A stretch of DNA of 64,000 nucleotides from CAWJMD01 sp963700925 (GTDB lineage: Bacteria; Actinomycetota; Actinomycetes; Actinomycetales; CAWJMD01), in contig OY969553.1 of NCBI GenBank assembly GCA_963700925.1, forward strand, positions 2,046,001-2,110,000, read 5' to 3'. A model generated the notes under the pieces. The model made no database searches. It worked only from the letters and a program-made list of their open reading frames with translations, and had not been told where the DNA came from. Within the stretch, counting starts at the first letter, position 1. Each line of letters starts with the position of its first letter. A program made the position numbers and the translations under genes. Below, piece after piece: positions 8,690 through 17,350 of this stretch.

Positions 8690-9535
8690 TCAGTACTGGG
8701 GGTTCAAGGGATACGTGGGGTCGACGCCGAACCACTCGTTGTACAGAGCCTTGTTCGTGCCGGACGCGTTGAGCCGGAAGAGGAACTGGTTCAGGTAGTT
8801 GAGCCAGACCTGGTCGCCCAGCTTGACCCCGAAGGCGTTGTACTCGAGCGGGACGAGCGCGTCGCTGGTGACCTCGAGCTCGGGGTTCAGCTTCGCCTGG
8901 TACGCAAGGAAGTTGGAGTCCTCGATCATCGTGTCGGCCTGGCCCTGCTGCACTGCCAGGATCGCGGCCTGCGAGGTGTCGTACTCGTCGGTCTGCACGT
9001 CGATTCCCAGGTCGTCCAGCACGTCGGCGTTGGTCGAGCCCTTGACCGTGGCGACGGTGCGGCCAGGAAGGTCCTGGACGTTCGCGATGCCGCTGCCCTT
9101 CTGGACGAGCAGCGCCTGGCTGGCCACGACGTACGGGTCGGTGAACTCGATCTCTCGGGCGCGCTCGCCGTTGCGGGTGAAGTTGCAGAACACGACGTCG
9201 ACCTTGTCGGTCTGGAGGTTGGGGATGCGGTTCGCCGACGTCGTGTCGATCACCTCGAGCTCGACACCGAGGTCGGCGGCGAGCAGCTCGGCGATGTCCA
9301 CGTCGTAGCCCTCCGGGTCACCGTCCTCGTTCTTGAAGCCGAACGGCGCGAAGGACAGGCAGTCGCCGACCTTGAGGGTGCCGCGCTCCAGCACCGTCTT
9401 GAGCGTCGAGGACTCTGCCGCCGCCTCGAAGCCGCCACCTCCCTCTGGTTCCGGCGTGCAGCCGACGAGTACGACGCTCGCCAGGATGCCTGCAGCGACT
9501 GCTGCCACTCCGTTCATGCGTGCGGTCATGGCCAT
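8690..9535 (-). CDS. Amino-acid ABC transporter substrate-binding lipoprotein
   Basis: This is a 281-residue extracellular solute-binding protein, family 3. A lipoprotein signal peptide ends in LVGC with the lipid-anchor Cys at residue 26, then a Gly-rich linker. The mature part shows GTLKVGDCLSFAPFGFKNEDG and GYDVDIAELLAADLGVELE, the usual ligand-binding lobe. AAAGGAAC lies upstream of both the ATG at 9535 and an in-frame ATG at 9529, and either may be used. It is the first structural gene after the IclR regulator, 25 bases away. The ligand is probably a polar amino acid; the operon hints at a D- or hydroxylated form. Confidence 0.92.
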   Translation of the reverse strand: MAMTARMNGVAAVAAGILASVVLVGCTPEPEGGGGFEAAAESSTLKTVLERGTLKVGDCLSFAPFGFKNEDGDPEGYDVDIAELLAADLGVELEVIDTTSANRIPNLQTDKVDVVFCNFTRNGERAREIEFTDPYVVASQALLVQKGSGIANVQDLPGRTVATVKGSTNADVLDDLGIDVQTDEYDTSQAAILAVQQGQADTMIEDSNFLAYQAKLNPELEVTSDALVPLEYNAFGVKLGDQVWLNYLNQFLFRLNASGTNKALYNEWFGVDPTYPLNPQY

Positions 9536-9560
9536 CGTTCCTTTGACTTGGCGGGACTGA

Positions 9561-10364
9561 CTAGACGGGACTGGATTCCGAGAGGTGGCGACGTGCAGTC
9601 CGAGCGCCGAGCTGCTCGGAGATCAAGGTGGCGCCGGAGACGATCAGCTCGGTGAGCTCGTCGAGGCGCGCGCCGACCCGTTCTGCCGGGCCGGAGACGC
9701 TCACAGCTGCGACCACCGCGCTGTTGTGGTCGAACACCGGCGCGGCGACGCACCGGATGCCCTCCTCGTTCTCGACGTCGTCGAGACTGAAGCCCCGCTC
9801 ACGGACGAGGCGCAGGTCGCCGGCGAGCTGTTCGGCGGTGACCAGGGTGCGCTGGGTGTGCGCGGGCAGCCCGGCGGCGACGACGCGGTCGAACTCCGTC
9901 GCGGGCAGGTGAGCGAGCAGTGCCTTGCCCGACGCCGTCGAGTGGACGTCGGCCCGGTCGCCGACCCGTGAGGCCATCTGGATGGTTGACGAACCGCTGA
10001 TCTTGTCGACGTAGACGACCTGCGCCTCGTTGTAGACGAGGAGGTGGACGGTCTCCTTCGACTCGGCGGCCAGCCGGGCCAGCACCGGCTGGGCGACGGA
10101 CCGCAGGTCGAGGTTGTTCAGGTAGGCGCTGCCCAGCGTGACCGCGCCCACGCCGATCGCGTAGCCGCCGTCACTGCGCTGCTGGACCAGGCTGGTCTCG
10201 AGCAGCGGCGCCAGCAGGCGAAGCACCGTGCTCTTCGAGACGCCGACGCCGGACGCCAGCTCGGTCAGCGTGATCCCGGTCCCTCCGTCCTGGCGCGCCA
10301 CGAGGTCGAGGATCGACAACGCCCGCCTCAGCGACGAGGAGTTGTTGCGGGGCGCGGAAGCCAC
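9561..10364 (-). CDS. IclR-family transcriptional regulator
   Basis: This is a 267-residue IclR-type regulator. A winged helix at the N-terminus (LTELASGVGVSKSTVLRLLAPLL, near residues 28-50) is followed by the effector-binding domain with the usual TASGKALLAHLP region near residue 145 and a conserved segment ending NEEGIRCVAAPVF. The start is the GTG at 10364. It heads the operon for the importer, DSD1-like enzyme and kinase. With only 25 bases to the binding-protein gene, it is probably co-transcribed with and controls the operon from the dyad at 10384-10409. Confidence 0.9.
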   Translation of the reverse strand: MASAPRNNSSSLRRALSILDLVARQDGGTGITLTELASGVGVSKSTVLRLLAPLLETSLVQQRSDGGYAIGVGAVTLGSAYLNNLDLRSVAQPVLARLAAESKETVHLLVYNEAQVVYVDKISGSSTIQMASRVGDRADVHSTASGKALLAHLPATEFDRVVAAGLPAHTQRTLVTAEQLAGDLRLVRERGFSLDDVENEEGIRCVAAPVFDHNSAVVAAVSVSGPAERVGARLDELTELIVSGATLISEQLGARTARRHLSESSPV

Positions 10365-10383
10365 GTGCGGTCACCATTCTGCA

Positions 10384-10409
10384 GTGCAAGACAGTGTTCT
10401 GTTCTGCAC
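10384..10409. promoter_or_regulatory. Inverted repeat, likely operator for the IclR regulator
   Basis: The left arm GTGCAAGACAG (10384-10394) and right arm CTGTTCTGCAC (10399-10409) pair at 9 of 11 positions around a 4-base centre. The dyad lies 20 bases upstream of the GTG of the IclR gene, in the only real gap before the whole operon. IclR proteins usually bind such near-palindromes in their own promoters, so autoregulation is the likely role. This is inferred from position and symmetry. Confidence 0.55.
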
Positions 10410-10493
10410 CGCACACGGTAGGTGGCCGACCGCTTAACGTCAAGCGTGAAAGGTGGACGTGGACTCAACCCACGGCGACACATCGGCCCGGAT

Positions 10494-10520
10494 GGTTCGG
10501 TTCCTCTGAGGAACCAAACC
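10494..10520. repeat. 27-bp near-perfect palindrome downstream of the frameshifted SDR
   Basis: The arms 10494-10506 and 10508-10520 match at 12 of 13 positions around a single T. The core is GGTTCCTC, T, GAGGAACC. It lies between the end of the SDR pseudogene (10542) and the IclR operator. A one-base loop is too tight for a good terminator hairpin and no T-run follows on either strand, so a protein-binding site fits better. I cannot decide between the two. Confidence 0.5.
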
Positions 10521-10541
10521 CTCCGCGCAGATGAGCGGGGC

Positions 10542-11323
10542 TCAGTTGGCGTTCATGATCGACCCGCACGTCAGGTTCACGATCGTCCCGGTCATGGCGC
10601 CGGCGCGGTCGGATGCGACGAAGGCCGCAGCTTCGGCGACCTCCTGCAGGGTGGGCATGCGGCCCATCGCCGTGCCGTCCGTCATGAAGCGGGCGAGGGG
10701 CTCCATCTCCGACGTGGGCTCGGTGGGCCACGTCTCGGGCAGCGCGTCGGGCCGCAGGCAGACCACACGCACGCCGTGCGGCCCCACCTCCGCGGCGAGG
10801 GACCGGGTGAACTCCTCGACGGCCGCGCAGGCGGCGCCGAACCCACCCGTGTCGTGGAACCTGCGATCGCGGCCCGCCAGCCCCGACGCCGAGGTCGACA
10901 TCGTCAGGATCACTCCCGAGCCCGCGTCGATCATCCGGCGTGCTGCAGCAGTACCGATGGTGAAGTTGGAGCGCAGAGCCGTCAGCGCGGGCAGGGTGAA
11001 GTCGTCGACGGGCATCTCACGAAGCGGGGTGCCCTGGAGGTCGCCACGGATGCCCGTTGCATTCAAGGTGATGTCGACCCGCCCGGCCGACTCGACAACC
11101 TGGCAAGGTGAGCCTCGACCGCCGCGGACTCGAGGGCATCGACAACGGCCGTCTCCGCCACTCCGCCAGCTGAGCGGACGTCGTCGGCCACCCACTCGAT
11201 CGGGGCCGGTGTCCGACCGACCAGGAACACCCGCGCGCCTTCCCTCGCGAACGTCCGCGCCGCCGCGCTGCCCACCGCTCCGCCCGCTCCGTACACGATC
11301 GCAACCTTGTTCTGCAGCAACAC
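10542..11323 (-). pseudogene. SDR-family oxidoreductase, frameshifted by one missing base
   Basis: The N-terminal part (VAIYGAG-type Rossmann loop: KVAIVYGAGGAVGSAAA, then VFLVGRT) lies in one frame from a GTG at 11323 that follows a GGGAG. The C-terminal part (VDITLNATGIRG, then a weak catalytic region and a C-terminus with TGTIVNLTCG) lies in another. The switch is near 11097-11103, where one added base restores HLARVVESAGRVDI. With that base the product is 260 residues, normal for an SDR. It may be a real mutation or a sequence error. The catalytic Tyr is not in the usual YxxxK form (FHDTGGFGAAC), so activity is doubtful even if intact. Confidence 0.75.
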
Positions 11324-11501
11324 CTGGACTCCCTCGTTCGCCGGCCAGCAACCAGTTGAAGACCGGTGGACGACCGCAAACTCACCGCACCGGGATCCGG
11401 GCCGAGTCGCGACGGCCAGGCCTTTTTTCGCAGAATTCCTTGCACTCCGGACGTCGGTTGTGGGAGACCAGGGTTTCCCAACCGACCGCAAGGAGGCACC
11501 G

Positions 11502-12950
11502 ATGGCGCTAGGAGCGAGCGGATTCTGGGCCACGAAGGACGTCCACAGCCTGATGGACGAGACCCACGAGGAAGGGCACACCCTCCGGCGCTCGGTCGGA
11601 CCGGTAGGACTCACAGCGCTGGGGGTCGGCGCGATCATCGGGACCGGCATCTTCGTGGTGATCGGCGAGGGTGCCTCGATCGCGGGGCCCGCGGTCGTCG
11701 TGTCGTTCATCCTCGCGGCATTCACGTGCCTCTTCTCGGCGCTGTCGTACTCCGAGCTGGCCTCGTCCGTGCCCGTCTCGGGATCGGCCTACACCTACTC
11801 CTACGCGACGCTGGGTGAGCTCGTCGCGTTCATCATCGGCTGGGACCTGATCCTGGAGTACGGCGTCTCGGTGGCCGCCGTCGCCGTCGGGTGGGGCGGC
11901 AACTTCAACAGCTTCCTGGACGCGGCGTTCAACCTCAGGCTGCCCGACGCGCTCGCCACGGCGCCCGAGGACGGTGGTGTCTTCAACCTGCCGGCGGTCA
12001 TCATCGTGCTGATGGTGACGGTGCTGCTGATCCGTGGCACCCGTGAGAGCGCGGCAGTCAACCTGGTCATGGTCGTCGTCAAGCTCGTCGTGCTGACCTT
12101 CTTCATCATCGCCGCGTTCACGTCGTTCCAGTCCGGCAACCTCAAGCCGTTCAACCCAGAGGGCGTCACCGGGATCACCGCCGCGGCGGGCATCATCTTC
12201 TTCGCCTATATCGGCTTCGACGCGGTCTCGACCGCCAGCGAGGAGTCGAAGAACCCCTCGCGCGACCTGCCGATCGCGATCGTCGGATCGCTGGTGATCT
12301 CCACGATCTTCTACATCCTGGTGGCCATCGGGGCGATCGGCCTGGTGCCGGCGGCGGATCTGGGTGAGAGCGACGCGCCGCTCGCCGACGCACTCAAGGA
12401 CGGCGCCGGACTCGACTGGGCGGCAGCCGTTCTGGCGTTGGGTGCGGTCATCGCCATCACCAGCGTGCTGCTGGTCATCCTCTACGGCCAGACCCGCATC
12501 TTCTTCGCCATGTGTCGCGACGGCCTGATGCCGCTGCGGTTCGCCGACGTCAGCCCCCGTTTCGGGACGCCGGCCAAGCTGACGGCCAGCTTCGGCATCC
12601 TGATCGCCGTCCTCGCCGCCTTCGTGCCTCTCAGCGAGATCGTCAAGCTCGTCAACATCGGCACGCTGTTCGCGTTCATCCTGGTCAACATCGGGGTGAT
12701 CGTCCTCCGCCGCACCCGGCCCGACATGGAGCGACCGTTCCGGGTGCCGTTCTCGCCGGTGTTCCCGATCATCGGCATCCTGCTGTGCATCTGGCTGATG
12801 AAGGACCTTCCGGGCAGTACCTGGCTCCGCTTCGTGGTGTGGCTGGCGATCGGCATGCTCATCTACGCCTTCTACGGCTACAAGCACTCCCGGCTTCGCA
12901 CCGAGACCTCGGTCGAGAAGCCCTCGCTCGAGAAGCCGTCCGATGGCTGA
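11502..12950 (+). CDS. APC-superfamily amino-acid permease (cationic amino-acid transporter type)
   Basis: This is a 482-residue membrane transporter with about 12 segments. The family signature GVGAIIGTGIFVVIGEGA lies near residue 45, and GFDAVSTASEESKNP near residue 240 is the conserved loop of CAT-type permeases. The strong site AAGGAGG (11490-11496) fixes the ATG at 11502. The gene for a tandem UspA protein overlaps its 3' end by 8 bases, so the two are co-expressed. Substrates are likely basic or small neutral amino acids. Confidence 0.92.
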   Translation: MALGASGFWATKDVHSLMDETHEEGHTLRRSVGPVGLTALGVGAIIGTGIFVVIGEGASIAGPAVVVSFILAAFTCLFSALSYSELASSVPVSGSAYTYSYATLGELVAFIIGWDLILEYGVSVAAVAVGWGGNFNSFLDAAFNLRLPDALATAPEDGGVFNLPAVIIVLMVTVLLIRGTRESAAVNLVMVVVKLVVLTFFIIAAFTSFQSGNLKPFNPEGVTGITAAAGIIFFAYIGFDAVSTASEESKNPSRDLPIAIVGSLVISTIFYILVAIGAIGLVPAADLGESDAPLADALKDGAGLDWAAAVLALGAVIAITSVLLVILYGQTRIFFAMCRDGLMPLRFADVSPRFGTPAKLTASFGILIAVLAAFVPLSEIVKLVNIGTLFAFILVNIGVIVLRRTRPDMERPFRVPFSPVFPIIGILLCIWLMKDLPGSTWLRFVVWLAIGMLIYAFYGYKHSRLRTETSVEKPSLEKPSDG

Positions 12951-13812
12951 GCACCAGCTGCTCGTCGGGTACGACGGAGGCCCGACGGGCGCCGACGCCC
13001 TCGAGTTCGCGCGCGCGTGGGCCGAGTCGACCAGCGACACGGTGGTCGTGCTCGTCGTACACAAGGGGCAGAGCGCCTACGGGTTCGGCCGCGTCGACGC
13101 CGAGTGGGGTGCGTATGAGCGCAAGGAGGCGGAAGCAACCCTCGCGGAGGCCCGTGGGCTGCTGGCTGGCGTCGGGAACGCCGAGTTCCGTCGCATCGAC
13201 TCGAGCTCACCCGGGCACGGCCTCAGCGATGTGGTCGAGAACGGCGGCACCATGCTGGTGCTGGGAGCGCGCAAGGCCCGCGGGCTTCGACGCACCTACC
13301 CAGGCTCGACCGCCGAGCGGCTCCTGCACGGCGCTGCCATTCCGGTCGCCATCGTGCCCAGCGACTACGCGACCAGACACACCGGGCCGCTGAAGACCGT
13401 CACGGCGGCCTACGTCGACACGCCTGACGGGCGCCATGCACTCAAGGCCGCGGCGCGGATCGCCAGTCACCTCAAGGCCCACCTCGACGTCGTGTCGGTG
13501 ATCCCCGACACGCGCATCTCGGCCGCAGCAGGAGAACGAGAGGAGTTCGAGTCCGGCCAGCGCGCCGCCTACCGCACCGCACTCGACGCGGCGGTTTCCA
13601 CGGTCTCGGATCAGGTCGAGGCCTCGGGGCGACTGCTGGACGGCCCGGTCGTCGACGCCTTGGTGGAGATCGGCCCCGACGAGTCGGATCTCCTTGTCTG
13701 CGGCTCCCGCGGCTACGGCCCGGTGGCCCGCGTCCTGCTCGGTGGCGTGTCAGGACGGGTGGTGCGCCATGCCCGTGTGCCCACCGCCGTCGTGCCTCGG
13801 GCAGGCTCCTGA
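12943..13812 (+). CDS. Universal stress protein with two UspA domains
   Basis: This 289-residue protein is a tandem repeat of UspA domains, about residues 5-140 and 150-288. The second shows the ATP-binding pattern CGSRGYGPVARVLLGGVSGRVV (G-2x-G-9x-G-S/T type). The first has VLGARKARGLRRTYPGSTAERLL in the matching place. It overlaps the upstream permease gene by 8 bases, a common pairing in actinobacteria in which a Usp protein may tune the transporter. It converges with the RraA remnant only 6 bases away. Confidence 0.9.
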   Translation: MAEHQLLVGYDGGPTGADALEFARAWAESTSDTVVVLVVHKGQSAYGFGRVDAEWGAYERKEAEATLAEARGLLAGVGNAEFRRIDSSSPGHGLSDVVENGGTMLVLGARKARGLRRTYPGSTAERLLHGAAIPVAIVPSDYATRHTGPLKTVTAAYVDTPDGRHALKAAARIASHLKAHLDVVSVIPDTRISAAAGEREEFESGQRAAYRTALDAAVSTVSDQVEASGRLLDGPVVDALVEIGPDESDLLVCGSRGYGPVARVLLGGVSGRVVRHARVPTAVVPRAGS

Positions 13813-13818
13813 GCGCGC

Positions 13819-14064
13819 CTACTCCTCGATGGCTCCGCCGATCCGCCGGAGGTGTCGCCTGAAGGTGTAGGCCGGATCCTCGCCGCGCCGCTCCAGGTAC
13901 TCGTCGACGCTGCCGTAGTGCCGCACCGGCAGTACGCGGCCCGCGACCCGGTGTCCGGCAACGACCGAGCTGATTCCGGACGGGGCGGCCCGCAGGGGGA
14001 CGCCCGTCCGGACGCAGGCGTCTGCCACCAACGGCGTGGACAGGTCGGCGAAGGCCTTCTGCAT
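13819..14064 (-). pseudogene. RraA-like protein with a large in-frame internal deletion
   Basis: The 81-residue frame joins the two ends of an RraA/dimethylmenaquinone-methyltransferase-like protein. The first 50 residues (LSTPLVADACVRTGVPLR, then VAGRVLPVRHYGSVD) are the family N-terminus. The last part (EYLERRGEDPAYTFRRHL, then IGGAIEE) is the family C-terminus. About 130-150 residues that should lie between, with the ligand-binding core, are missing. The join keeps the frame, and GAGGAGACC precedes the ATG. It follows the Lrp gene by 23 bases. The product should be inactive as an RraA-type enzyme, though a peptide may still be made. Confidence 0.75.
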
Positions 14065-14087
14065 GCGGTCTCCTCGGTCGCGGGTGG

Positions 14088-14588
14088 TCAGGTCGCTGTC
14101 GTGGACCAGGCCGCACCCCGGACCTGCTCGAAGATCAGGTTCGTCTGCGTGGCGGCGACCTGAGGCGTCGCCGACAGCTGCTCCAGCACGAAGTCTCTCA
14201 AGGCAGCGGTGTCGCGGACGGCGACGTGCACCAGGAAGTCCTCGTTGCCGGCGACGAAGTACACGCTGATGACCTCGGGCCTCGACCTCATGCTGTCCGT
14301 GAAGGCTCGCAGCTGGTGCCGCGCGCCCGCTCGGAGGCGGACGGCGATCATCGCCTGAAGCGGTGTGCCGCAAGCCTCGAGGTCGACGTCCGCGTGGTAG
14401 CCGAGGATCGCTCCCGACTCCTCCAGGCGGCGGACACGTCCCAGACACGTGGACGGGGCGATGCCCACCTGGGCGGCCACCGCGTTGTTCGGCGTTCGTG
14501 CATCACGTCGGAGCACGTCCAGGATCTCGCGGTCGATCGGGGCGATCTCGTGACGGCTCTGCGGGTCGGTCCGAACCTTCTTCGCCAC
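14088..14588 (-). CDS. Lrp/AsnC-family regulator (AldR-like)
   Basis: This is a 166-residue Lrp/AsnC regulator. The N-terminal helix-turn-helix reads IDREILDVLRRDARTPNN, then VGIAPSTCLGRVRRLEESG. A RAM effector domain follows (EVISVYFVAGNEDFLVHVAV). It is divergent from alanine dehydrogenase, with 148 bases between the starts. Lrp-type AldR genes sit beside ald in mycobacteria and relatives and switch it on with alanine. That arrangement, rather than a visible binding site, supports the assignment. Confidence 0.88.
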   Translation of the reverse strand: MAKKVRTDPQSRHEIAPIDREILDVLRRDARTPNNAVAAQVGIAPSTCLGRVRRLEESGAILGYHADVDLEACGTPLQAMIAVRLRAGARHQLRAFTDSMRSRPEVISVYFVAGNEDFLVHVAVRDTAALRDFVLEQLSATPQVAATQTNLIFEQVRGAAWSTTAT

Positions 14589-14736
14589 CGAGCCTCCTTG
14601 GCTGCCGTCAGTCGAATGATTGTCTGAGGAAGGTCATGAATCCGCACAGGATGCGAGGAGCAAGCGGGGATTCGCAGCATAGTCCAGAGTCCTCCCACCA
14701 CGGCCGGACCGCGGCCGCGACGAAGGTGAGCAGACC

Positions 14737-15858
14737 ATGGCGTTGGTGATCGGCGTACCGGCTGAGATCAAGGACAACGAGAACCGGGTTGCCGTGCACC
14801 CCGACGGCGTCGCAGAGCTCGTCCACGCCGGGCACACGGTCCTCGTCGAGGCCGGCGCTGGGGCCGGCTCGCGGTGTGACGACACCGAGTACGTCGAGGC
14901 CGGCGCCACCGTCGTCGGCTCAGCCGACGAGGTGTTCGCCGGCGCCGACCTGATCGTGAAGGTGAAGGAGCCGATCGCGGCCGAGTACCACCGGTTCCGC
15001 GAGGGCCAGCAGCTGTTCACGTACCTGCACCTCGCGGCCGACAAGGCCCTGACCTCGTTCCTGCTCGAGCGCAAGATCGACTCGATCGCCTACGAGACGG
15101 TGCAGTCATCCGACGGCCGCCTGCCCCTGCTGACACCGATGAGCGAGGTCGCGGGACGGATGGCCGTGCAGGCGGCGGCGCACCACCTGGAGAGCCCGCG
15201 CGGAGGAGCCGGCCTGCTGATGGGAGGAGTGCCCGGTACCCCGGCCGCCAAGGTCACCATCATCGGTGGCGGCGTGGCAGGCACCGAGGCCGCCAAGATC
15301 GCCCTCGGCATGCGCGCCATCGTCCGCGTGCTCGACACCAACCCGACCCGGCTCGCCTACCTCTCCGACATCTTCGGTGGCCGACTGGACCTCGTCGTGC
15401 CGAACCGGGCGCGTCTCGCCGAGTACGTCGCGGACTCCGACGTGGTCATCGGCGCGGTGCTGGTGCCGGGGACCGAGGCCCCGAAGCTGGTCAGCCGCGA
15501 GATGGTCGCCGCGATGCGGCCGGGCAGCGTCGTCGTCGACATCGCCATCGACCAGGGCGGCTGCTTCGAGACCAGCCGCGCCACGACCCACTCCGAGCCG
15601 ACCTACGTGGAGGAGGGTGTCGTGCACTACTGCGTCGCCAACATCCCGGGCGCTGTGGCCCGCACGTCGACGCTTGCGCTCACGTCGGCCACGCTGCCGT
15701 ACCTGCTGCAGGTGGCTCGACTGGGCGTCGTCGGCGCCGCCCAGCAGGAGGCCCCGCTGAGAGCCGGGCTGAGCACGCTGCGCGGCGAGCTGGTCAACGA
15801 GGCGGTCGCCCTCGCGCACGACCTGCCGTTCACCCACCCCGACAGCCTGCTCTCCTGA
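14737..15858 (+). CDS. ald: Alanine dehydrogenase
   Basis: This 373-residue enzyme of normal length deaminates L-alanine to pyruvate and ammonia with NAD+, reversibly. Its opening GVPAEIKDNENRVAVHPDGV is the family N-terminus with the substrate-binding Arg. KVKEP (near residue 75) gives the catalytic Lys, FTYLHLA (near residue 95) the catalytic His, and VTIIGGGVAGTEAAKIALGM the NAD loop. VVVDIAIDQGGCFE and VANIPGAVARTST are diagnostic. Together with the divergent Lrp gene it forms a classic alanine-responsive unit. Confidence 0.96.
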   Translation: MALVIGVPAEIKDNENRVAVHPDGVAELVHAGHTVLVEAGAGAGSRCDDTEYVEAGATVVGSADEVFAGADLIVKVKEPIAAEYHRFREGQQLFTYLHLAADKALTSFLLERKIDSIAYETVQSSDGRLPLLTPMSEVAGRMAVQAAAHHLESPRGGAGLLMGGVPGTPAAKVTIIGGGVAGTEAAKIALGMRAIVRVLDTNPTRLAYLSDIFGGRLDLVVPNRARLAEYVADSDVVIGAVLVPGTEAPKLVSREMVAAMRPGSVVVDIAIDQGGCFETSRATTHSEPTYVEEGVVHYCVANIPGAVARTSTLALTSATLPYLLQVARLGVVGAAQQEAPLRAGLSTLRGELVNEAVALAHDLPFTHPDSLLS

Positions 15859-15881
15859 CCCGGGCTCGCAGGCTCCCGAGT

Positions 15882-16352
15882 GTGAAGAACTACCGCTGCA
15901 GCAACCTCGAGCACCCCGGGATGTACCCGGGGCTGCTCACCGTCCGATGCCTGGCCGCGCGATGCGAGGTGTCGGTCGGCACCGTCTACAACTGGATCGA
16001 CAGAGGCGCCGTCACGGCCACCCGTCTCGACCGCACCTGGCGCATGTGGGGTCCGACCGTCGCGGTCGAGCTGGCCGACGAGTACGACGTCGGGGCCTTC
16101 GACCTTCCCTCGTTCAGCATCGGCTCGGCCGGCTACGTCGACACGCCCACGGTTGCAGCGTGGCTCGGCGTCAGCGAGCCCACGGCACGGCAGATGGCTC
16201 GCGGCGGAGTTCTCCCGTCGGTCAGGGTCGGGCCGGTCTATCGCTTCCACTGGCCGACCCTGCTGGCTGCCTTGGTCACTCCTCCTGGGCCGCGAGTCGC
16301 GCGATCTCCCGAGCCAGAAGTCTCGCGCGCGCTTCCGGGGTACGCGCCTTGA
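15882..16352 (+). CDS. Helix-turn-helix protein with two excisionase-like DNA-binding repeats
   Basis: The 156-residue protein has two short helix-turn-helix stretches of the MerR/excisionase kind: AARCEVSVGTVYNWIDRGAV near residue 30 and VAAWLGVSEPTARQMARGGV near residue 95, each followed by a wing-like segment. The start is the GTG at 15882. It opens 23 bases after ald and may be co-transcribed. Its 3' end overlaps the convergent YdeI gene by 77 bases. No partner integrase is nearby, so it is probably a small regulator. Confidence 0.65.
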   Translation: MKNYRCSNLEHPGMYPGLLTVRCLAARCEVSVGTVYNWIDRGAVTATRLDRTWRMWGPTVAVELADEYDVGAFDLPSFSIGSAGYVDTPTVAAWLGVSEPTARQMARGGVLPSVRVGPVYRFHWPTLLAALVTPPGPRVARSPEPEVSRALPGYAP

Positions 16353-16830
16353 GCAGCGGCAGGATCACGGCGTACCGATCCGACCTGCCGAGGCGCTCGA
16401 AGGTCGCGCTCGCTCTGGCGTCGCCGGCCAGCGCGGCCGCCAGGTCGGGCGGCACCTCGGCAGTGCGCTGTGGCTCGTAGGCGGCGTCCCACCGTCCGTC
16501 AGCCTTGGCCTTATCGACCTCCTCGAGCCCGGCCGGCTGCATGCGCCCGGCTGCCGTGAGCGCCTCGACCTTCCCGACGTTGACCTGCGACCACGAGCTT
16601 TTCGGACGGCGACGCGAGTACCGCTGCAGGAAGGACACGTCGTCGTTGCCCTTGCGCTGGCCGTCGATCCAGCCGTAGCAGAGGGCCACGTCGAGGGCCT
16701 CGGTGATCGTGACCGTGCTGATCCCCGACTTCGCCTTGGCGATGCGGAGCCAGGCCTCGGTCTCCTCATGCTGGTGCGCCTCCAGCCACGACGCCCAGCC
16801 GTCCGCGTCGGCGAAGTCGAGAATCTCCAT
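16276..16830 (-). CDS. YdeI/OmpD-associated family protein
   Basis: This is a 184-residue YdeI-type protein. The N-terminal half shows the family pattern EAWLRIAKAKSGISTVTITE followed by ALDVALCYGWIDGQRKGND and a segment with FLQRYSRRRPKSSWSQVN. The C-terminal half ends AREIARLAAQEE. The ATG at 16830 follows the stop of the VOC gene after one base, so the two are coupled. The biochemical role of the family is unknown; some members affect peptide resistance. Confidence 0.8.
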   Translation of the reverse strand: MEILDFADADGWASWLEAHQHEETEAWLRIAKAKSGISTVTITEALDVALCYGWIDGQRKGNDDVSFLQRYSRRRPKSSWSQVNVGKVEALTAAGRMQPAGLEEVDKAKADGRWDAAYEPQRTAEVPPDLAAALAGDARASATFERLGRSDRYAVILPLLKARTPEARARLLAREIARLAAQEE

Positions 16831-16831
16831 C

Positions 16832-17257
16832 TCAGGCCTGCTTGTCTGACGCGACAACCTCGACGAAGTGGGGGTTGTACATCACGCCCAGCAGGTTGCC
16901 GAAGGGATCGACCACCGAGGCGGTCACGAAGCCCGTGTCTCCGCGTGGCGTGATCGGCTCGAACTCCGTGGCGCCGAGCGACAGCAGGCGCTCGACGGTG
17001 GCGGCCAGGTCGTCGACGTGCCAGTACATGATCGCGCCGCCCGGGTCGGTCGACGCGCCACCCTTGCGGAAGCGGTTGTCGATGATGCCGAGCTCGTTCT
17101 GGTAGTCGCCGATGCGAAACTCGGCGTACGCGGTCTGCCCGTCCGGCCCGGGGCGCGAGAAGTAGGACTCGACGCCCAGGAACTCCTCGTACCAGGCCAC
17201 TGCCGCCGGAACGTCGTCGGCCCAGAAGTTGATCGTCGCGAATCCCCGCAGGCTCAT
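16832..17257 (-). CDS. VOC-family protein
   Basis: This 141-residue protein has two VOC modules: TINFWADDVPAAVAWYEEFL at the N-terminus, and VDDLAATVERLLSLGATEFE with VTASVVDPFGNLLGVMYNPH in the second half. It resembles glyoxalase/bleomycin-resistance-like proteins. The ATG at 17257 has GGAAGG about 8 bases upstream. It is divergent from a WYL regulator (17351) that may control it and the coupled YdeI gene, a common arrangement for VOC and WYL pairs. Confidence 0.85.
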   Translation of the reverse strand: MSLRGFATINFWADDVPAAVAWYEEFLGVESYFSRPGPDGQTAYAEFRIGDYQNELGIIDNRFRKGGASTDPGGAIMYWHVDDLAATVERLLSLGATEFEPITPRGDTGFVTASVVDPFGNLLGVMYNPHFVEVVASDKQA

Positions 17258-17350
17258 GATGTGCACCTTCCGTTGTGGTTTCTGTTCGTCCCCCAACGCT
17301 ATCGGCGCTTGTGGAACCTGCGGTTCCTCAATGCGTGGCACTCTGAAGGA

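Noticed and set aside
11508..13064. Minus-strand open frame of 518 codons
   Set aside because: It is the complement of the APC permease and Usp genes and is rich in Asp, Arg and His. The other strand has clear motifs and a strong ribosome site.
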